Below, one piece after another: positions 48,315 to 57,775 of a stretch of 64,000 nucleotides of DNA. The notes beneath the pieces are model-generated. The model saw only the letters and a program-made list of their open reading frames with translations. It was not told where the DNA came from and did no database searches. The position numbers and the translations under genes were made by a program. Every line of letters starts with the position of its first letter. The stretch's first letter is position 1. Source of the DNA: Sphingomonas trueperi (lineage in GTDB: Bacteria; Pseudomonadota; Alphaproteobacteria; Sphingomonadales; Sphingomonadaceae); contig NZ_JAATJB010000004.1 in NCBI RefSeq assembly GCF_011927635.1, forward strand, positions 124,001 to 188,000. Direction: 5' to 3'.

Positions 48315-48725
48315 TCAGGGCACGCGCGAGCCCTTCACTTCGCGGTCGAGCTTCTCCTGATACCATTGCTGCAGCGCCTGGCGGCTGCAGCCCGTCTGGC
48401 CGCCGGTGCCGATGGCAGAGCAGCTGTTGGGAAGTCCCGCGCGGTTGACTTCTTCCACCACTTCCATGCGACGGGACCAGCTGGTCGAGGGTGCATCTTC
48501 CTTGGGCTGGTCGCGGAAGCGCTTGGGGATGCGATAGGGCGAGTCGCCCGCATTCGAACAGACGACGATCTCGTCGGGGTTGGCCGGCTTGGGACAGCTC
48601 TCCTCCCCATAGAGCAGGATGCTGCGCACCCGCTTGGGCGGGCCGTCCTGCGCCGTCTGGTCCTGGGTCTGGGCATACGCCGGTGCGGCGAGCAGGGCGG
48701 TGGCAAGCATCAAACGGGCAAGCAT
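48315..48725 (-). CDS. small secreted protein of unknown function
   Basis: A 136-residue protein with a signal peptide ([18 protein letters not shown]) and a mature part containing four or so cysteines ([42 protein letters not shown]), probably disulfide-bonded. The central VVCS...PYRIPKRFR and the C-terminal CS-x-IG-x-GG-x-TGC pattern recur in small sphingomonad exported proteins of unknown function, as far as I recall. CAGGAG precedes ATG 48725. It runs opposite to the flanking trpE and trpG, interrupting the trp genes. Confidence 0.75.
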   Translation of the reverse strand: MLARLMLATALLAAPAYAQTQDQTAQDGPPKRVRSILLYGEESCPKPANPDEIVVCSNAGDSPYRIPKRFRDQPKEDAPSTSWSRRMEVVEEVNRAGLPNSCSAIGTGGQTGCSRQALQQWYQEKLDREVKGSRVP

Positions 48726-48839
48726 GAGGATACTCCTGGAAGGCGACACAACGTCCCTGCCCCGCCAGCGGTGCCGCCGCACTGTGGCACCCGCAAGGCC
48801 GGATTGTGTAAGCGCGCGGGAGCGCCTAGGTCTGCGCCC

Positions 48840-49424
48840 ATGATCCTCGTGCTCGACAATTACGATAGCTTCACCTGGAACCTCGTCCATTATCTGATGG
48901 AATTGGGGGTGGAGGTGCAGGTGGTGCGCAACGACGCGCTGACCCCCAACGAGGCGATCGCCAGCAACGCGCAGGGCTTCCTGATTTCCCCCGGCCCGTG
49001 CACGCCGAACGAAGCCGGGATCAGCCTCGATCTGGTCGCCGCCTGCGCCGATCTCGGCAAGCCGCTGCTCGGCGTCTGCCTGGGGCACCAGTCGATCGGC
49101 CAGCATTTCGGCGGCAAGGTGGTGCGCGGCGGGCTGATGCACGGCAAGACATCGCCGGTCACCCATGACGGCACCGGGCTGTTCACCGATCTGCCCTCGC
49201 CCTTCACAGCCACGCGCTATCACTCGCTGATCGTCACCGACATTCCCGACAGCCTGGTGGTCAACGCCACCGCCGAGGACGGATCGGTGATGGGCTTTCG
49301 GCACGCGTCGCTGCCGATCCACAGCGTGCAATTCCATCCCGAAAGCATCGCTACCGAGCACGGCCACGCGATGCTCGCGAATTTCCTGCGGCTGGCCGGC
49401 ATCGAGGCGACTGCCACCGCCTGA
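48840..49424 (+). CDS. trpG: anthranilate synthase component II (glutamine amidotransferase)
   Basis: Supplies ammonia from glutamine to TrpE, and possibly to para-aminobenzoate synthase. The 194-residue class I amidotransferase has the nucleophile Cys80 in [13 protein letters not shown], oxyanion-hole region [13 protein letters not shown], and the His/Glu of [14 protein letters not shown]. The start [19 protein letters not shown] is typical. It is 688 bases from trpE, with a reverse-oriented gene in between, so it needs its own promoter in the 114-base gap upstream. Confidence 0.96.
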   Translation: MILVLDNYDSFTWNLVHYLMELGVEVQVVRNDALTPNEAIASNAQGFLISPGPCTPNEAGISLDLVAACADLGKPLLGVCLGHQSIGQHFGGKVVRGGLMHGKTSPVTHDGTGLFTDLPSPFTATRYHSLIVTDIPDSLVVNATAEDGSVMGFRHASLPIHSVQFHPESIATEHGHAMLANFLRLAGIEATATA

Positions 49425-49469
49425 CCTGCTTCAGCCTCGGTTCATCGCAGATGCGCTAGGAGAATTGCC

Positions 49470-49874
49470 ATGAAACCGATCCTCGCCTCCCTGCTCGCCG
49501 GTGCCGCGCTGCTTGCGGCACCTGTCGCCAACGCCCGCCACCGCGATACGCCGGAACAGCAGCTCGCCAAGCTGCTCGCCGGCCGAGTCGCGGGCAAGCC
49601 GGTGGACTGCATCAGCCTGGTCCGTACCGGCGCCAGCCAGATCATCGACGGCAAGGCGATCGTCTACACCGTCGGCAACACGCTCTATGTCAACCAGCCG
49701 CGCGGCGGTGCCGATCAGCTGGACGACAACTCGATTCTGGTGACCAACACCTTCGGGTCGCAGCTGTGCAGCATCGACACGGTGCGGCTGATCGACCGCA
49801 ATTCCTTCTTTCCCCGGGGCTTCGTCTCTCTCGGCGAGTTCGTGCCCTACACCAAGCCTAAGAAGAGCAACTAA
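49470..49874 (+). CDS. small secreted protein between trpG and trpD
   Basis: A 134-residue protein with signal peptide (KPILASLLAGAALLAAPVANA) preceded by AGGAG. The mature part has two cysteines (VDCISLVRTGASQIIDG and GSQLCSIDTVRLIDR) at a spacing suited to one disulfide, and a conserved-looking ILVTNTFGSQLCSIDTVRL. It resembles small exported proteins common in Sphingomonadaceae, function unknown. It lies in trp orientation, so it may be carried on the trpG-trpD transcript without a metabolic link. Confidence 0.78.
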   Translation: MKPILASLLAGAALLAAPVANARHRDTPEQQLAKLLAGRVAGKPVDCISLVRTGASQIIDGKAIVYTVGNTLYVNQPRGGADQLDDNSILVTNTFGSQLCSIDTVRLIDRNSFFPRGFVSLGEFVPYTKPKKSN

Positions 49875-49929
49875 GCCCCCCAAGCAGGATTTGCTCGACA
49901 GGCTGGCCGCGCCCCGGAATAGAGGCGGC

Positions 49930-50925
49930 GTGACCAGCCTGAGCCTGCTTCCCGATCCGTCCTCCCCGCTTGCCCGCGAAACCGCGGCGCAGGCGTTCGC
50001 CGACATTCTCGACGGCACCGCGCCCGAGGTGGAGATCGAGGCCTTCCTCATCGCGCTTTCCGTGCGCGGCGAGACCAGCATCGAGATCGCCGAGGCCGCG
50101 CGTGCGCTGCGCAACCGGCTGATCCCCGTGACGGCGCCCGAGGGGGCGATCGACGTATGCGGCACCGGCGGCGACGGGCACCACACGCTCAACGTCTCCA
50201 CCGCCGTCAGCCTGGTCGTGGCTGCAGCCGGGGTGCCGGTGGCCAAGCACGGCAACCGCGCCGCCTCGTCCAAGGCGGGTGCCGCGGATACGCTGGAGGC
50301 GCTGGGGTTGAACCTCGACCGCGCCGCGGCGCGCGCTGAGGAAAGCCTGAACGAAATCGGCATCGCCTTCCTGTTCGCCCAGCACCACCACCCGTCGCTG
50401 GGCCGCATCGCGCCGATCCGGCGACGGATCGGGCGGCGGACGATCTTCAATTTGATGGGTCCGCTGGCGAACCCCGCGCATGTCCGGCACCAGCTGATCG
50501 GCATCGCCCGGCCCGATTATGCGCCGGTCTATGCCGAGGCGCTGGAGCAGCTCGGCGTCGAGGCGGCGGCAATCGTCTCCGGCGAGGATGCGCTGGACGA
50601 ACTGTCCACCGAAGCGGCGAGCGTCGTCGTCAATGTCGGCCGCGCCAAGCTGCCCACGCGGATCACCCCCGAGGACGCCGGCCTGCCCCGCCGTCCGCTT
50701 TCCGCCATTCGCGGCGGCGATCCCGAATACAACGCCCTCGCCCTGCGCCGTCTGCTGCAGGGCGAGCACGGCGCCTATCGCGACGCGGTGCTGCTCAACG
50801 CGGCCGCCGCACTGATGGTCGCGGGTCGCGCCGATGACCTTCGGGACGGGGTGGAGGAAGCCGCCGAGATGCTCGACAACGGGCTTGCCAACGCGCTGCT
50901 CGACTGCTGGATCGCCTTCGCATGA
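49930..50925 (+). CDS. trpD: anthranilate phosphoribosyltransferase
   Basis: Joins anthranilate to phosphoribosyl pyrophosphate, the second step of tryptophan synthesis. The 331-residue protein has the PRPP-binding [41 protein letters not shown] and [23 protein letters not shown] 49930 is chosen because AGAGG lies 5 nt upstream and gives a normal length. The stop overlaps the trpC start (ATGA). Confidence 0.96.
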   Translation: MTSLSLLPDPSSPLARETAAQAFADILDGTAPEVEIEAFLIALSVRGETSIEIAEAARALRNRLIPVTAPEGAIDVCGTGGDGHHTLNVSTAVSLVVAAAGVPVAKHGNRAASSKAGAADTLEALGLNLDRAAARAEESLNEIGIAFLFAQHHHPSLGRIAPIRRRIGRRTIFNLMGPLANPAHVRHQLIGIARPDYAPVYAEALEQLGVEAAAIVSGEDALDELSTEAASVVVNVGRAKLPTRITPEDAGLPRRPLSAIRGGDPEYNALALRRLLQGEHGAYRDAVLLNAAAALMVAGRADDLRDGVEEAAEMLDNGLANALLDCWIAFA

Positions 50926-51692
50926 GAACCATTCTCGACACGATCATCGCCACCAAGCGCACCGAAGTCGCCGCCCGCAAGGCAAGCCCCCGCGCTTGGC
51001 CCGCGCCCACCGCACCACGCGGCTTCAAGGCGGCGCTCGATGCGCGCGCAGCGGCGGGGGGCTATGGCCTGATCGCCGAGATCAAGAAGGCCAGCCCCTC
51101 CAAGGGCCTGATCCGCGCCGATTTCGATCCGCCCGCCCATGCTCGCGCCTATGCCGCTGGCGGCGCCGCGTGCCTGTCGGTGCTCACCGACCACGACTAT
51201 TTCCAGGGGCACGAGGACTATCTGATCGCCGCCCGCGCCGCCTGCGATCTGCCGGTCATCCGCAAGGACTTCCTGATCGACCCCTGGCAAGTCGAGGAGT
51301 CGCGCGCGATCGGCGCCGATGCGATCCTGATCATCGTCTCCGCGCTCGACGACGGCCAGATGGCCGAGATCGAGGCGGCGGCGATCGCGCAGGGCATGGA
51401 CGCGCTGGTCGAGGTCCACGACGCCGCCGAACTCGAGCGCGCGCTCAAGCTCAAGTCGCGGCTGATCGGGGTGAACAACCGCAATCTCAAGACCTTCGAG
51501 GTCGATGTACAGAAGACGTACGACCTCGTCCGCCATGCCCCCAAGGACTGCACCTTCGTAGCGGAGTCCGGCCTCAACAATCGCGCCGATCTCGACGCGA
51601 TGGCCGAGCACGACATACGCTGCTTCCTGATCGGCGAGTCGCTTATGCGGCAGGCCGATGTCGAGGCGGCGACGCGGGCGCTGGTCGGATGA
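50922..51692 (+). CDS. trpC: indole-3-glycerol phosphate synthase
   Basis: Closes the indole ring in tryptophan synthesis. The 256-residue barrel carries the signature [17 protein letters not shown] (catalytic Glu and Lys), [37 protein letters not shown] and [12 protein letters not shown]. TrpF is not fused to it. It overlaps trpD and moaC by 4 nt each, so the three form one translational unit. Confidence 0.97.
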   Translation: MRTILDTIIATKRTEVAARKASPRAWPAPTAPRGFKAALDARAAAGGYGLIAEIKKASPSKGLIRADFDPPAHARAYAAGGAACLSVLTDHDYFQGHEDYLIAARAACDLPVIRKDFLIDPWQVEESRAIGADAILIIVSALDDGQMAEIEAAAIAQGMDALVEVHDAAELERALKLKSRLIGVNNRNLKTFEVDVQKTYDLVRHAPKDCTFVAESGLNNRADLDAMAEHDIRCFLIGESLMRQADVEAATRALVG

Positions 51693-52162
51693 GCGGGCTC
51701 ACCCATCTCGACGAAAGCGGCGCGGCGCACATGGTCGATGTCGGCGGCAAGGCGGTCACCGCGCGCGAGGCGGTGGCGCGCGGCCGCATCACCATGTCGG
51801 CGGAGGCCGCCGCGGCGATCCGCGACGGCAGTGTGAAGAAGGGCGACGTGCTCGCCACCGCGCGCATCGCCGGCATCATGGCGGCGAAGAAGACCTCCGA
51901 GCTGATCCCGCTCTGCCACCCCCTGCCCCTCACCCGCGTCGCGATCGACCTCGATCTCGACGAGACCGGCGTAACCGCCACCGCAACCGCCGCGACCGAG
52001 GGCAAGACGGGCGTGGAGATGGAAGCGCTCACCGCCGTCTCGGTGACACTGCTCACGCTCTACGACATGGCCAAGGCGCTGGATAAGGGCATGGTGCTCG
52101 GCGACATCCGCCTGCTGACCAAGACCGGCGGCAAGTCCGGCGACTGGCGCGCGGAAGGCTGA
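51689..52162 (+). CDS. moaC: cyclic pyranopterin monophosphate synthase
   Basis: Makes cyclic pyranopterin monophosphate in molybdenum-cofactor synthesis. The 157-residue protein has [18 protein letters not shown], the active-site [19 protein letters not shown] and [20 protein letters not shown], and the catalytic Lys in [12 protein letters not shown]. It overlaps trpC (ATGA), an association of trp and moaC seen in sphingomonads. moeA and lexA, which I recall following moaC in relatives, are absent here; a hairpin and the sulfate-assimilation operon follow instead. Confidence 0.96.
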   Translation: MSGLTHLDESGAAHMVDVGGKAVTAREAVARGRITMSAEAAAAIRDGSVKKGDVLATARIAGIMAAKKTSELIPLCHPLPLTRVAIDLDLDETGVTATATAATEGKTGVEMEALTAVSVTLLTLYDMAKALDKGMVLGDIRLLTKTGGKSGDWRAEG

Positions 52163-52167
52163 GACGC

Positions 52168-52194
52168 GGGCGGCAAAGAATCCCTTAGCCGCCC
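52168..52194 (+). terminator. 7-bp hairpin after moaC
   Basis: GGGCGGC (52168-52174) pairs with GCCGCCC (52188-52194) over a 13-base loop. Placed just after the trpDC-moaC operon and 50 bases before the cobA start, it is a plausible terminator, without a T-run. Confidence 0.45.
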
Positions 52195-52245
52195 CAAACC
52201 GATCCTCCATTGCCCCGCAGCGGCCACCGGGCCATGTGCGGCACC

Positions 52246-53043
52246 ATGGCAACGCTTCTCGACCCCAACTCCCGCGGCCGCGTGATCCTCGTCGGCGCGG
52301 GTCCCGGCGACCCCGGCCTGCTCACCGTTCGTGCCGTCGAGGCGCTGAAGATCTGCGACGTGCTCGTCCATGACGGGCTGGTCGACGATCGCGTGCTCGA
52401 TCTCGCCCCCCAGGCACACCGCATCTCGGTCGCCAAGCGCCGCTCGAAGCACACGCTTCCACAGGAATCGATCAACGCGCTGATCGTCGCGCATGTGAAG
52501 ACCGGCGCGGTCGTCGTCCGGCTCAAGGGCGGCGACCCGTTCATCTTCGGCCGTGGCGGCGAGGAAGTGGAGGCCGTGTGCGAAGCCGGGCTGCCGGTGG
52601 AAGTGATCCCCGGCGTCTCCGCAGCACTTGGTGCCGCCGCCGAGGCAATGCTGCCGCTCACCCATCGCGACTGGTCGAGCGCGGTCAGCTTCGTCGCCGG
52701 CCAGTGCAAGGGGCTGACCGACCAGAACTGGTCGGGCCTCGCCGGCAAGGGCCGCACGCTGGTGATCTATATGGGCGTCGCCACCGCCTCGGCGATCGCC
52801 GACAAGCTGATGGCCGACGGCGTTGCGCCCGACATGCCGGTCGCGGTGCTGGAGCGTGCCACGCTGGAGGGCCACCGCGCGATCCGCACCCTGCTCGCCG
52901 ATCTCGGCCCGATGGTCGAGCGCGAGAATGTGCAGAGCCCCGCGATCATCGTCGTCGGCGAGGTGACATTGCTCGCCGACGCCGAGGACAAGCTCGCCCG
53001 CTGGGCGCGCACTGCCGAGACTCTGGGGGAAGACCAGGCATGA
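52246..53043 (+). CDS. cobA: uroporphyrinogen-III C-methyltransferase
   Basis: Methylates uroporphyrinogen III at C2 and C7 to precorrin-2, here most likely for siroheme needed by the sulfite reductase two genes downstream. The 265-residue protein has the SAM-binding VILVGAGPGDPGLLTVRAV, LKGGDPFIFGRGGEEVEAV and EVIPGVSAALGAAAEAMLPL. It is a single SUMT domain, without the dehydrogenase/ferrochelatase part of CysG, so precorrin-2 must be finished elsewhere. ATG 52246 or 52234 are both possible starts. The stop overlaps the DUF2849 start. Confidence 0.94.
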   Translation: MATLLDPNSRGRVILVGAGPGDPGLLTVRAVEALKICDVLVHDGLVDDRVLDLAPQAHRISVAKRRSKHTLPQESINALIVAHVKTGAVVVRLKGGDPFIFGRGGEEVEAVCEAGLPVEVIPGVSAALGAAAEAMLPLTHRDWSSAVSFVAGQCKGLTDQNWSGLAGKGRTLVIYMGVATASAIADKLMADGVAPDMPVAVLERATLEGHRAIRTLLADLGPMVERENVQSPAIIVVGEVTLLADAEDKLARWARTAETLGEDQA

Positions 53044-53336
53044 AGCTGCTGACGGGCAACGATCTTTCGACCGGCGACGTGGTCTGGTGGACCGGCGAAA
53101 GCTGGTCGCGCCACCTCGCCGAAGCCGTCGACGTGGGCGACAAGGGCGACGTGCTCGCCGCGACCGAGGAGGCCGCGCGCCGGGTCAACGTGCCCTATGT
53201 GATCGATGCGGAGGCGACCCCCGAAGGCCCCCGCCCCGCCCACATCAAGGACCGCATCCGCGCGCTCGGCCCCACCGTGCGCCCGGACCTGACCCTCAAG
53301 CCCGCCGACCCGCAGGCCGGCAGCTGGGTGATCTGA
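53040..53336 (+). CDS. DUF2849-domain protein
   Basis: A 98-residue protein beginning at the ATGA overlap with cobA. MKLLTGNDLSTGDVVWW and PYVIDAEATPEGPRPAHIKDRIRALGPTVRP (the second block lies about 50-82) are typical of DUF2849, a small family linked almost always to sulfite-reductase genes in alphaproteobacteria. Its role is unknown; position between cobA and the sulfite reductase, 3 nt before the latter, suggests a helper in siroheme or electron supply. No cysteines are present. Confidence 0.9.
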   Translation: MKLLTGNDLSTGDVVWWTGESWSRHLAEAVDVGDKGDVLAATEEAARRVNVPYVIDAEATPEGPRPAHIKDRIRALGPTVRPDLTLKPADPQAGSWVI

Positions 53337-53339
53337 ACC

Positions 53340-54974
53340 ATGTACAAGTATGACGAATATGACGCCGGAATCGTCGCCGCGCGCGTCGAGGAATTCCGCG
53401 ACCAGGTCCAGCGCCGCCTCGCCGGCCACATGACCGAGGACCAGTTCAAGCCGCTCCGGCTGATGAACGGGCTCTACCTCCAGCTGCACGCCTATATGCT
53501 GCGCGTGGCTGTGCCCTATGGCACGCTGAACAGCCGCCAGATGCACCTGCTCGCGCACATCGCCCGCAAGTACGACCGCGGCTATGGGCACTTCACCACC
53601 CGCCAGAACCTCCAGTACAACTGGATCAAGCTGGAGGACGCGCCCGACATCCTCGCCGAGCTGGCGACGGTGGAGATGCATGCCATCCAGACCAGCGGCA
53701 ACTGCATCCGCAACATCAGCTCGGACCAGTTTGCCGGCGCCGCCGCCGACGAGATCACCGATCCGCGCCCCTGGGCCGAGCTGCTCCGCCAGTGGAGCAC
53801 GTTCCATCCGGAGTTCAGCTACCTGCCGCGCAAGTTCAAGATCGCGGTGATCGCCAGCGATACCGATCGCGCGGCGATGCGGCTGCACGACATCGGCATC
53901 CAGATCGTCCGCAACGACGCGGGCGAACTCGGCGCGCGCATCTATGCCGGTGGCGGCATGGGACGCACCCCGATGATCGCCTCGCTGATCAAGGAGTTCG
54001 TACCCTTCGCCGACTTCGTCAGCTATCTGGAGGCGTGCCTGCGCGTCTACAATCGCCATGGTCGGCGCGACAATATCTACAAGGCACGGATCAAGATTCT
54101 CATCCATGCGCTGGGGGCCGAGGAATATGCACGCCAGGTGGAGGAGGAGTTCCAGGCGGTGAAGGCTCTTGGCATCGATCCGCCCCAGGCCGAGTTCGAC
54201 CGCATCGCCGCGCATTTCGCGCCGCCGGCGTTCGAAGCCGATGCTCCCGACACCGTGGATCGGAGCGACCCGGATTTCGCCGTCTGGCTCGACCAAAACG
54301 TCCACGCGCACCAGGCGCCGGGCTATGCCGTCGTCACGATCAGCCTCAAGCCGATCGGCGGCATCCCTGGCGACGCCTCGGCCGACCAGATCGACGTCAT
54401 GGCCGATCTCGCCGAACGATACAGTTTCGACGAGCTGCGGGTCACCCATGCCCAGAATATCGTGCTGCCGCACGTTCGTAAGGCGGACCTCTATACTGTC
54501 TGGCAGGCGCTGCGGGAAGCGGGGCTGGCCGAGGCCAATCTCGACCTGATCAGCGACATCATCGCCTGCCCGGGGCTCGATTATTGCAGCCTCGCCAATG
54601 CCCGCTCGATCCCGCTCGCGCAGAAGATCAGCGAACGCTTCGCCGAACCGGCGCGCCAGCGCGATCTCGGCGAGCTGAAGCTCAAGATCTCGGGCTGCAT
54701 CAACGCCTGCGGCCACCACCATGCCGGCCATATCGGCATCCTCGGCGTCGACCGGAAAGGCACCGAGAACTACCAGCTGCTGCTCGGCGGCTCGGGTGCG
54801 GAAGATGTCAGCCTGGCCGACATTACCGGCCCCGGCTTTAGCGAGGACGGCGTGGTCGACGCGATCGAGCGTGCGACGGACCTCTATGTCCGCGAACGCA
54901 CGCCCGGCGAACGCTTCGTCGACACCTATCGCCGCATCGGCATGGCACCGTTCAAGGAGGCCATTTATGGTTGA
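53340..54974 (+). CDS. siroheme/4Fe-4S nitrite-sulfite reductase, probably sulfite reductase
   Basis: Reduces sulfite to sulfide for cysteine synthesis. The 544-residue protein has two ferredoxin-like half repeats: GHFTTRQNLQYNW with TSGNCIRNISSDQFAG in the first, and the cluster/siroheme cysteines CPGLDYCSLANARS and SGCINACGHHHAGHIGILG in the second. Sequence alone cannot separate nitrite from sulfite reductase, but neighbours cobA, DUF2849, DUF934 and APS reductase make sulfite the likely substrate. It starts with AACC and ATG 53340 right after DUF2849 and overlaps DUF934 by 8 nt. Confidence 0.93.
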   Translation: MYKYDEYDAGIVAARVEEFRDQVQRRLAGHMTEDQFKPLRLMNGLYLQLHAYMLRVAVPYGTLNSRQMHLLAHIARKYDRGYGHFTTRQNLQYNWIKLEDAPDILAELATVEMHAIQTSGNCIRNISSDQFAGAAADEITDPRPWAELLRQWSTFHPEFSYLPRKFKIAVIASDTDRAAMRLHDIGIQIVRNDAGELGARIYAGGGMGRTPMIASLIKEFVPFADFVSYLEACLRVYNRHGRRDNIYKARIKILIHALGAEEYARQVEEEFQAVKALGIDPPQAEFDRIAAHFAPPAFEADAPDTVDRSDPDFAVWLDQNVHAHQAPGYAVVTISLKPIGGIPGDASADQIDVMADLAERYSFDELRVTHAQNIVLPHVRKADLYTVWQALREAGLAEANLDLISDIIACPGLDYCSLANARSIPLAQKISERFAEPARQRDLGELKLKISGCINACGHHHAGHIGILGVDRKGTENYQLLLGGSGAEDVSLADITGPGFSEDGVVDAIERATDLYVRERTPGERFVDTYRRIGMAPFKEAIYG

Positions 54975-55392
54975 GTTCCTGCGCTACCGCGACGACGAGG
55001 CGCATGACGAGCCGGCCGTCACGCTCGACAGCTTCTTCGGCCAGTCCAACGCTACCGCCGTCCGGATCGAGTCCGGCGAGGATGCCCGCGCGCTCCTCCC
55101 CCATCTCGATCGCATCGCGCTGGTCGAGGTGAGCTTCCCCAGCTTTCGCGACGGCCGCGGCTATTCCACCGCGCGGATTCTGCGCGAGGCAGGGTACAAG
55201 GGCGAGCTGCGCGCGCAGGGCGACGTGCTGGTCGACCAGATCCCGCTGATGCGCCGCTGCGGCTTCGACAGCTTCGCACCCGATGCGCCGATCGACGAGG
55301 CCACGCTGGAAGCCGCGCTCGACCGCTACGACGTCCGCTACCAGGCGGCGGCGGACACCATCGTGCCGGTGTGGAAACTGCGCCATGGCTGA
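54967..55392 (+). CDS. DUF934-domain protein
   Basis: A 141-residue protein of the DUF934 family (oxidoreductase-associated), which is routinely encoded next to sulfite reductase and APS reductase in proteobacteria. Visible features are VEVSFPSFRDGRGYSTARILREAG..., with LRAQGDVLVDQIPLMRRCGFDSF following; these positions are the family hallmark. It has been suggested to link reductase electron flow, but no function is proven. It overlaps the genes on both sides by about 8 nt. Confidence 0.9.
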   Translation: MVEFLRYRDDEAHDEPAVTLDSFFGQSNATAVRIESGEDARALLPHLDRIALVEVSFPSFRDGRGYSTARILREAGYKGELRAQGDVLVDQIPLMRRCGFDSFAPDAPIDEATLEAALDRYDVRYQAAADTIVPVWKLRHG

Positions 55393-56149
55393 ACCCGCGC
55401 GCCAGATCGACCGGATCGACGTGACGCCCCGCTTCACCGAGGCGGATGCGGTGCGGCTCAACACGCGCCTCCTCGGCGTGCCCACGCTGGAGATGCTGCG
55501 TACGGTGCTTTCCGAGAAGCTGACCGGCGAGACGGCGATCGTCTCCTCGTTCGGCGCGGAGTCGGCAGCGCTGCTGCATCTCGTCGCCAGCGTCGATCGC
55601 TCGGTGCCGGTGCTGTTCCTCGATACCGGCAAGCATTTCCCGGAGACGCTCGCCTATCGCGACCTGCTGGTCGAGCGGCTCGGCCTGACCGACTTCCGCA
55701 ACCTCCGCCCCGACCCCGAGCTGCTGGCCAAGCGCGACGGCACCGAGCTTCGCTGGTCCTATGATCCGGACGGCTGCTGCGAAATCCGCAAGGTGCTGCC
55801 GCTCGAGGCCGGCCTGGCCGGCTTCGACGCGACGATCACCGGACGCAAGGCGTTCCAGGCGAGCACCCGCACCGCCCTGCCGCGCTTCGAGCTCGACGGC
55901 GACCGGCTCAAGATCAATCCGCTGGCGGACTGGACCAAGGCCGATCTCGACACCTATTTCACCGCGCACGACCTGCCGGTGCATCCGCTGGTAGCACAAG
56001 GCTACCCCTCGATCGGCTGCGCGCCGTGCACCAGCAAGGTCAAGCCCGGCGAAGACCCCCGCGCCGGCCGCTGGCGCGGCTGGGACAAGACCGAGTGCGG
56101 CATCCACACGCCGACCAGCGACGACGACGCCAACCAGCCGGTGTTCTAA
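55385..56149 (+). CDS. cysH: adenylylsulfate (APS) reductase, CysH family
   Basis: Reduces activated sulfate to sulfite using thioredoxin. The 254-residue protein has the PP-loop motif IVSSFGAESAALLHL (about 52-66) and DTGKHFPET. The cysteine pairs Cys131-Cys132 (GCCEIRK) and Cys212/Cys215 (GCAPCTSK) are the 4Fe-4S ligands of the APS-reducing branch, and Cys238 in TECGIH is the catalytic cysteine. That pattern points to APS rather than PAPS as substrate, so APS kinase would not be needed. It ends the cobA-DUF2849-reductase-DUF934 operon. Confidence 0.95.
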   Translation: MAEPARQIDRIDVTPRFTEADAVRLNTRLLGVPTLEMLRTVLSEKLTGETAIVSSFGAESAALLHLVASVDRSVPVLFLDTGKHFPETLAYRDLLVERLGLTDFRNLRPDPELLAKRDGTELRWSYDPDGCCEIRKVLPLEAGLAGFDATITGRKAFQASTRTALPRFELDGDRLKINPLADWTKADLDTYFTAHDLPVHPLVAQGYPSIGCAPCTSKVKPGEDPRAGRWRGWDKTECGIHTPTSDDDANQPVF

Positions 56150-56188
56150 TACCGGAGGTGTTGGCGCGGTTTGATCCTGCCTCATCCA

Positions 56189-56282
56189 GTCATCCCGGCG
56201 GAAGCCGGGATCCATTCAGCCCTCCGTCTCAGCAAGCGCCGATAGCGAGACCGCAATGGACCCCGGCTTTCGCCGGGGTGAC
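56189..56282. repeat. palindromic element copy E
   Basis: Left arm GTCATCCCGGCGGAAGCCGG... (56189-56216) and right arm (56255-56282) pair with a few mismatches (GACCCCGG/TTTCGCC side versus CCCGGCGG). Core sequence differs from copies A and D. It lies between the converging cysH and porin genes and may double as a terminator. Confidence 0.85.
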
Positions 56283-56333
56283 GATTTGGGAGCAGCGATA
56301 GGTTCTTATTTGTGCAACGTGTTCGATCTCGCC

Positions 56334-57659
56334 TCAGAACCCGCCGTGCAGCCGCAGCGCCAGCACGTTCGCCGGGCCGCGATCGCGATTGTAACCGGGA
56401 TTGGCGACGAACTGATAATCGAACGTCACGTCGAATCCCTTGCGCGGCTGCCAGTCATAATAGGCCTCGGCGATGGCCTCGCTGCCCGGGTGCGGCAGCT
56501 TGCCGTCGCCGACCAGCACGCCCAGCCCACCAGCATCGAGATAGCGCTGATGGTCGCGCGAGATGCCGTTGACGATGCCGACCAGCCCGATGCGGTCGTT
56601 CGTGCGCCCCCAGCCCGCGCCGTTCAGCGATGTGCCGAGCTGCGCGGTGCGATCAATGTCGGTGAAGTCATAGGGCTCGATCGCGCCGTCGGCGAACCCT
56701 GCGCGCGCGAACAGCCCCAGCGTCGAGGTCACCGCCTGCTCGACGTTCACGTCCGCGCCCATGCGGGTGGTGCGCTGGCGGACGAGCGAGGTGTCCGCCG
56801 CCTGCCCCTGCGCCGCGCCAAGCGCCAGCGCATCGTCGAACCGCCCGAAGCGCCCGCGATTGCGGAAGGCGGTGATGCGGATCGCGCCGGGCTGGCCGCC
56901 GAGCAGGTGGCGATGCTCGACCTCGATATCGACCTGATATTGTCGGAAGTCGCGCTCCAGCGTCTCGCCATTGGGCACCTTCGAGAGGTTGAACAGTCCG
57001 GCACGCAGTGTCCATGCGCCCTGATACCATTCCGTCGCCACGCCGGTCGAATAGCCCCAGGCATCGGCGGCATAGTCGAAGCTGCCGGTATCCACCGCCG
57101 ACCAGTTGAGGAAGTCGCTCCGCGGATCATGCGCATAGCGGTTGGTATCGAACACGTCGCCGATACCGAACTTGCCGAGCGTCAGCACTAGCCGGTTCGC
57201 CGCCTGGGTGCCGCCCAGCACGTTCATCGCCGGCGCCACCGCGCTCGCCTCGCCGTCCAGCCCGATCGTCTGGCGGAAGAACAGCCGCTGGAGCCGCAGA
57301 TAGGGCTCGTCCTTGCCGACCTTGTAGGCCTCGGCGCTGGGAAAGCCCGCCACGCCCAGCGTGTTCGAGAGGCCGAAGCCCTGGTCGATCTCCGGGTTCA
57401 CCCACAGTTCGCCGCCCGCCCAGGGCCGCACCCCGGCATAGAGCGTCACGTCGATCGTCTCGCGCACCTGCTCGGGCGTCAGGCTGTTCGGCCCGCGATA
57501 GGGATCGTCGAAGCCGCCCACGCCCTGCACCACCATCGTCGCCTGGCCGTGCACCGCAAAGGCCTGCGGGTCGCCCGTGTCCTGCGCCTGCGCTGCGACC
57601 GGGAGCAGGAAGAACAGCGCAGCCGCGGCGGCGGCCGACTTGGGGAACACAGAAACCAT
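56334..57659 (-). CDS. OprB-like carbohydrate porin
   Basis: A 441-residue outer-membrane protein with signal peptide (VSVFPKSAAAAAALFFLLPVAAQAQ). Alternating hydrophobic strands and an aromatic-terminated C-terminus (LALRLHGGF) indicate a beta-barrel; blocks HGQATMVVQGVGGFDDPYRG, FGLSNTLGVAGFPSAEA and KFGIGDVFDTNRYAHDPRSDF match the carbohydrate-selective porin OprB group. It probably lets sugars or small nutrients cross the outer membrane. AGGA 8 nt before ATG 57659 supports that start. It is divergent from the kinase-like gene. Confidence 0.9.
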   Translation of the reverse strand: MVSVFPKSAAAAAALFFLLPVAAQAQDTGDPQAFAVHGQATMVVQGVGGFDDPYRGPNSLTPEQVRETIDVTLYAGVRPWAGGELWVNPEIDQGFGLSNTLGVAGFPSAEAYKVGKDEPYLRLQRLFFRQTIGLDGEASAVAPAMNVLGGTQAANRLVLTLGKFGIGDVFDTNRYAHDPRSDFLNWSAVDTGSFDYAADAWGYSTGVATEWYQGAWTLRAGLFNLSKVPNGETLERDFRQYQVDIEVEHRHLLGGQPGAIRITAFRNRGRFGRFDDALALGAAQGQAADTSLVRQRTTRMGADVNVEQAVTSTLGLFARAGFADGAIEPYDFTDIDRTAQLGTSLNGAGWGRTNDRIGLVGIVNGISRDHQRYLDAGGLGVLVGDGKLPHPGSEAIAEAYYDWQPRKGFDVTFDYQFVANPGYNRDRGPANVLALRLHGGF

Positions 57660-57775
57660 GACGTGCATCCTGGAAGGGGAACGGCCGCCCGACTCGACGG
57701 CGGCGCCCCTATAGCCTAGGCCGGAGCCTCGGTCGCGATGGCGCAGATCGGTCCCTTTGGAGCGCAGACGCGGAC

